Source: CAYJPK01 sp964372035
GTDB lineage: Bacteria; Desulfobacterota; Desulfovibrionia; Desulfovibrionales; Desulfovibrionaceae
Length of the DNA stretch: 26,810 bases
Assembly (NCBI GenBank): GCA_964372035.1
Contig: CAYJPK010000025.1
Span: 1 to 26,810, forward strand
Direction of reading: 5' to 3'
A program made the translations under genes and the position numbers. How positions within the stretch are numbered: position 1 is the first letter of the stretch; every line of letters begins with the position of its first letter. Positions 23,827-26,810 of this stretch are shown in pieces. The notes below the pieces were generated by a model. The model was not told where the DNA came from, did not search any database, and saw only the letters and a program-made list of their open reading frames with translations.

Positions 23827-24663
23827 ATGGTAAGTATAATTAAGTTTTTTATGTTTTTATTTGTGCTAGCATTATGTTCGCCAACTTTTGCTTTAGCAAA
23901 TGAACAAGATATTTTAGCTAAAGCTATACCTCTGTGGCAGGCTAATGATAATGCAAGCCTTGTAGTTGCAGTAAGAATCGGCTCAAATGGAGAAGTTCTA
24001 TTTTGTAATACAAGAGAAAGTTCAGGAAATATACATGATGATTTAGCGGCTTGCTCAGCAATAAGCAAAGCTCAACCTTTTGCAAAGCCTGTAAATGGTT
24101 TACCGACAGAGTATGTTTTTGAAATGTCAAAGGCTATGCAGCTAGCGCAAGCTATGCCTCAGGAAAATAACAGACGTGAAAGCGAACTAAGCATTGCTCC
24201 AAAGCCTAACACCTTTCCTACAGAACAAACAAAATCCCAGAACAAGCAAAATACTGATGATTCACAGGCTAGTGATAAAAATTCAAAAAGTGCAAATGGT
24301 GTAAAAGAAGAAAAAGCTGATGCACCAAAACCAGTTTTAGCTTTTGACCCAAGGGCGCAAGAAGCGTATAAGACAAACCCAATAGCGAAAAATAAAGCAG
24401 GTGCAAACTATGCAACAACAGCGCTTAACGCAATTAACCGCCATGTTGTAATTCCAAGAACTTTGAAAGAAAAAGTTTCTGTTGATGCTTTATTAAGTAT
24501 TCAGTCTGATGGGACAGTGAGTGAAATGAGTATTTATAAGTCGTCTGGCAAAAAAGATGTAGACGATGCAATTATAGCGGCAGTAAAAAAAGCAGGTAAA
24601 TTGCCTGCTCCAGAACGGTTTAAAAAAGTAATATTAACATTTAATCTGCATGGAATGTATTAG
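23827..24663 (+). CDS. Exported protein with two TolA/TonB-like C-terminal domains
   Basis: A 278-residue protein between tolA and tolB. A signal peptide ends near residue 24 (FALA); no lipobox is present, and there is no membrane anchor after it, so the protein should be soluble in the periplasm. Residues ~27-100 resemble the TolA C-terminal domain (SLVVAVRIGSNGEVLFCNTR, then AACSAISKA), with Cys60 and Cys76 able to form a disulphide much as in E. coli TolA domain III. Residues ~101-190 are a polar, low-complexity linker. Residues ~193-276 are a second TonB/TolA-type domain (NRHVVIPRTLKEKVSVDALL, SDGTVSEMSIYKSSG, AGKLPAPERF). It starts 4 nt after tolA and ends 1 nt before tolB. A role in modulating TolA contacts with TolB or Pal is inference. 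Confidence 0.8.
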   Translation: MVSIIKFFMFLFVLALCSPTFALANEQDILAKAIPLWQANDNASLVVAVRIGSNGEVLFCNTRESSGNIHDDLAACSAISKAQPFAKPVNGLPTEYVFEMSKAMQLAQAMPQENNRRESELSIAPKPNTFPTEQTKSQNKQNTDDSQASDKNSKSANGVKEEKADAPKPVLAFDPRAQEAYKTNPIAKNKAGANYATTALNAINRHVVIPRTLKEKVSVDALLSIQSDGTVSEMSIYKSSGKKDVDDAIIAAVKKAGKLPAPERFKKVILTFNLHGMY

Positions 24664-24664
24664 T

Positions 24665-25978
24665 ATGAAAAAATTATTTTTAATTATGACTTTATTTGTG
24701 TTGTGCTTTTCGAGTGTAGCTCATAGTGCAACGCAAATTGATATTTTTGGTCCTGGGCAAAATATTGTTAATTTAGCAATGGCAGCCCCTCTTAAAAGCG
24801 GTAAAACAAAAGCAGCTGATATGGGCGTAAAACTCGAAGCAGCTATCATTGAAAACTTAAATTTTTTACCCTTCATGCGCTTAACTGAAAAAGCGGCAAT
24901 CTTGGGTGGTGATGTACTCGATGGTTTTAAACCACCGCAAGTTGATTTTAAGCGTTTTCAAATAGCTGGAGCTGATTTATTAATTACAGCAGGCTGGCCT
25001 GATGGTGATAATTCTGGCGATAATGTTGAACTTCGCTTGTATGAAACATATTCTGGACAATTTGTTTTTGGTAATTCTTATTCAAACGTGACTGATAGTA
25101 CAGTTCATGAGGTTGCAGATAGATTTTGTTCTGATTTAATGAAAGCCTTAACAGGTAAGGGTGATTTCTTTCTTTCAACCTTGGCTTTTGTTAAAACTGG
25201 TAATGCTGAAAAATTCCGTAAAGACATTTGGGTAGCTAGCCCAACAGGTAAGAGGTTACAGCAAGTTAGTAATATAACAGGGACAGCTCTCTCTCCTGCC
25301 TGGTCTAAAGATGGTCGCTATATAGTATTTAGTCATATAGATGATAAAAGCCATTCATTAGCTGTTTGGGATAGACAATCAAGCCAAATTAATCGCATCA
25401 GATTTCCTGGAAATATGGTTATTGCACCAGCATTTACACCTGAAAATAAAGTTGCCGTTAGCCTAGCAACTGGTGCATATCCTGATATTTTCTTGCTTGA
25501 CCATTCATTCAAAAAAGAAAAAACTTTAGAGGAAAGCCAAGCAATTAATATTGCGCCAACTTTTGATGATAGTGGGACAAAAATGGCTTTTTGCTCAAGT
25601 CGCCTTGGCGGTCCACAAGTATTCTTAAAAGACTTAAGAACAGGTTCTGTTACACGTGTTAGCAGACAAGGTAATTATAATACTGAGCCCTTTATTAGCC
25701 CTGATGGTACTTTAATTGCCTTTTCACGCTTGACTGATTATGGTCATAGAATTTTTGTATATGATACAGTTACAGGCTTTGAGCGCCAAGTTACCTTTGG
25801 ACCTGGTAGTGATGAGCAACCATCATTTGCACCAGATAGCTATTTCTTGGCTTTTTCATCTGATAGAGGTGGAAAAAGACAAATTTATTTAACCACTCGT
25901 CATGGTGGCGATGCTAAACTCGTTCCAACTGGTGGCGGTGAAGCATCATTTCCACGTTGGGGAATGCCTAAAAATTAA
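24665..25978 (+). CDS. tolB: TolB, periplasmic beta-propeller of the Tol-Pal system
   Basis: A 437-residue periplasmic protein. The signal peptide ends near residue 22 (VAHS), with mature protein from ATQIDIFGP. Residues ~23-160 form the TolB N-terminal domain (LLITAGWPDGDN, LRLYETYSGQFVFGN). The rest is a six-bladed beta-propeller with TolB-type blades: ALSPAWSKDGRYIVFSH, IAPTFDDSGTKMAFCSSR, TEPFISPDGTLIAFSR, QPSFAPDSYFLAFSSDRGG, ending GGGEASFPRWG. The propeller binds Pal and cycles with TolA. The ATG at 24665 is chosen because it begins the signal peptide and is 1 nt after the previous stop; an in-frame ATG at 24650 adds five residues that overlap the previous gene. Confidence 0.94.
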   Translation: MKKLFLIMTLFVLCFSSVAHSATQIDIFGPGQNIVNLAMAAPLKSGKTKAADMGVKLEAAIIENLNFLPFMRLTEKAAILGGDVLDGFKPPQVDFKRFQIAGADLLITAGWPDGDNSGDNVELRLYETYSGQFVFGNSYSNVTDSTVHEVADRFCSDLMKALTGKGDFFLSTLAFVKTGNAEKFRKDIWVASPTGKRLQQVSNITGTALSPAWSKDGRYIVFSHIDDKSHSLAVWDRQSSQINRIRFPGNMVIAPAFTPENKVAVSLATGAYPDIFLLDHSFKKEKTLEESQAINIAPTFDDSGTKMAFCSSRLGGPQVFLKDLRTGSVTRVSRQGNYNTEPFISPDGTLIAFSRLTDYGHRIFVYDTVTGFERQVTFGPGSDEQPSFAPDSYFLAFSSDRGGKRQIYLTTRHGGDAKLVPTGGGEASFPRWGMPKN

Positions 25979-25980
25979 AA

Positions 25981-26030
25981 ATATCATTGCTAAAATAAAT
26001 TGATTTTAATTTGTTATTTTAGTAAGATAT
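25981..26030 (+). terminator. Long imperfect inverted repeat after tolB
   Basis: Arms ATATC-A-TTGCTAAAATAA and TTATTTTAGTAA-GATAT pair over about 17 positions with one bulge and one G-T pair, around a 15-nt loop. It starts 3 bp after the tolB stop and is followed by CTTTATATGCTTTTTA. Probably the end of the long operon, although the stem is A/T-rich. Confidence 0.45.
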
Positions 26031-26105
26031 CTTTATATGCTTTTTATGTGTTGCATAAAAGAAATATGTTGTTGTAAAGTATTTTAAAAAAAATAAAAAA
26101 AATGC

Positions 26106-26134
26106 TTGACAATTTTTTTAAATCATAATATTTA
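26106..26134 (+). promoter_or_regulatory. Likely pal promoter
   Basis: A perfect TTGACA (26106-26111) with TATTTA (26129-26134) 17 bp later, about 55 bp before the pal start. The -35 is strong and the -10 weak. It would let pal and tRNA-Pro be made at higher levels than the upstream operon. Confidence 0.55.
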
Positions 26135-26190
26135 TATTCTCGCTTGGTTGACATGAACTTTGACAATACAGACGAGATCAGGGAGAGCAT

Positions 26191-26679
26191 ATGCTTAATT
26201 TGAGAAAAAGTTTTATAGTATTGGCAATGGTTGTTACACTTGGAGCAGGTTGTGCTCAAAAACAGGCTACTTCTGAAAGCTCACCGATTGAAGGTGCATC
26301 AGGCTCAATGGAGTACACAGAAATTGAACGTGCAGCGCAAGATATTTCGCAAGGTATTGTTTATTTCGAGTTTGACAAGTTTGACATTCAATCACAGTAT
26401 AATGAAATGCTTAGGCAAAAAGCAGAGCTACTTAAAAATAACCCTTCAATCCGTATTCGCATCGAAGGAAACTGTGATGCAAGAGGAACTGAAGAATATA
26501 ATTTAGCTCTCGGTGGGAAAAGAGCCATGGCCGCTTATGATTACTTAATTAGGCTTGGTGTAAATCCTGCACAAATGGAAACTGTAAGCTACGGGAAAGA
26601 ACGTCCAGCTGTACTTGGAACAGGTGCAGATGTTTGGTCTAAGAATAGACGAGACGACTTCCAGATAATTGGCAGATAA
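26191..26679 (+). CDS. pal: Peptidoglycan-associated lipoprotein Pal
   Basis: A 162-residue outer-membrane lipoprotein. The signal peptide ends with lipobox LGAGC, so Cys21 is the lipidated residue. After a short linker (22-50), the OmpA-like domain begins near VYFEFDKFDIQ. The peptidoglycan-binding motif reads EGNCDARGTEEYNLALGGKR (92-111), with Asp96 and Arg111 placed like the diaminopimelate-binding residues of the family, then VSYGKERPAVLG and SKNRRDDF. A GGGAGAG precedes the ATG. Pal tethers the outer membrane to the wall and is released from TolB by the TolQRA motor. It has its own promoter, 212 nt after tolB. Confidence 0.96.
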   Translation: MLNLRKSFIVLAMVVTLGAGCAQKQATSESSPIEGASGSMEYTEIERAAQDISQGIVYFEFDKFDIQSQYNEMLRQKAELLKNNPSIRIRIEGNCDARGTEEYNLALGGKRAMAAYDYLIRLGVNPAQMETVSYGKERPAVLGTGADVWSKNRRDDFQIIGR

Positions 26680-26687
26680 TATATTTT

Positions 26688-26764
26688 CGGAGCGTGGCGC
26701 AGCTTGGTAGCGCACCTGATTTGGGATCAGGGGGTCGAATGTTCGAATCATTTCGCTCCGACCA
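26688..26764 (+). tRNA. tRNA-Pro (anticodon TGG)
   Basis: A 77-nt cloverleaf with encoded CCA. The acceptor arms are CGGAGCG (26688-26694) and CGCTCCG (26754-26760), then A and CCA. The anticodon stem CCTGA/TCAGG encloses TTTGGGA, giving anticodon TGG, which reads CCA and other proline codons. The T arm has TTCGAAT in its loop. It begins 8 nt after the pal stop, so it is likely cut out of the pal transcript by RNase P and 3' nucleases. Confidence 0.97.
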
Positions 26765-26769
26765 CTTTT

Positions 26770-26808
26770 AAAAGGTTTATGATGAAAGTCATAAACCTTT
26801 TTTTGCGT
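26770..26808 (+). terminator. Rho-independent terminator after pal and tRNA-Pro
   Basis: A 13-bp perfect stem, AAAAGGTTTATGA (26770-26782) with TCATAAACCTTTT (26789-26801), around a 6-nt loop and running into a T tract. It begins 5 nt after the tRNA CCA end. Confidence 0.93.
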
Positions 26809-26810
26809 TT

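Noticed and set aside
26545..26751. 68-codon minus-strand frame across pal and tRNA-Pro
   Set aside because: It is antisense to two well-supported genes and has no independent evidence.

Overview
The window is a stretch of low-GC bacterial chromosome (roughly a third G+C by eye) made almost entirely of conserved housekeeping and envelope genes. The best guess for the source is a deltaproteobacterial, Desulfovibrionales-like organism, possibly a host-associated low-GC lineage. The reasons are the recO-glyQ-glyS cluster, a two-subunit glycyl-tRNA synthetase, a complete Tol-Pal system (so an outer membrane), a long threonine synthase with an N-terminal zinc ribbon, and an iron-sulphur-type PurF. 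This is inference from gene content; no rRNA is present to confirm it. I see no phage, transposase, CRISPR array or defence module.

Layout. (1) 74-1411, minus: an AtoE-type short-chain fatty acid transporter. (2) 1715-8456, plus: a tight run livK-livH-livM-livG-livF, a TPR-like lipoprotein, and thrC, reading as one amino-acid uptake/biosynthesis operon from a promoter near 1621. (3) 8457-8799: a gene-free stretch full of inverted repeats between the convergent thrC and purF. (4) 15569-8800, minus: dnaK with its own terminator, then carB-purF as a nucleotide-precursor operon. (5) 15939-25978, plus: one near-continuous run of SurA-like chaperone, rodZ, recO, glyQ, glyS, tolQ, tolR, tolA, a soluble protein with two TolA/TonB-like C-terminal domains, and tolB. 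(6) 26191-26802, plus: pal under its own promoter, a tRNA-Pro only 8 nt after the pal stop, and a strong terminator.

How the genes work together. The Liv genes import branched-chain or related amino acids by ATP hydrolysis, and ThrC makes threonine, a precursor of isoleucine. CarB makes carbamoyl phosphate for pyrimidines and arginine; PurF commits PRPP to purines. SurA-like protein, RodZ, TolQRA, TolB and Pal all serve envelope assembly, cell shape and division-linked outer-membrane constriction, and they share a transcription unit with recO and glyQS.

Nothing here looks like a wholly new system. The points most worth a second look are the double TolA-C-domain protein between tolA and tolB, a short dispersed motif (about GTYGATGATGAAAAAC) recurring in intergenic regions on both strands, the structured 8457-8760 spacer, the TPR lipoprotein embedded in the liv-thrC operon, and the pal/tRNA-Pro co-transcript.
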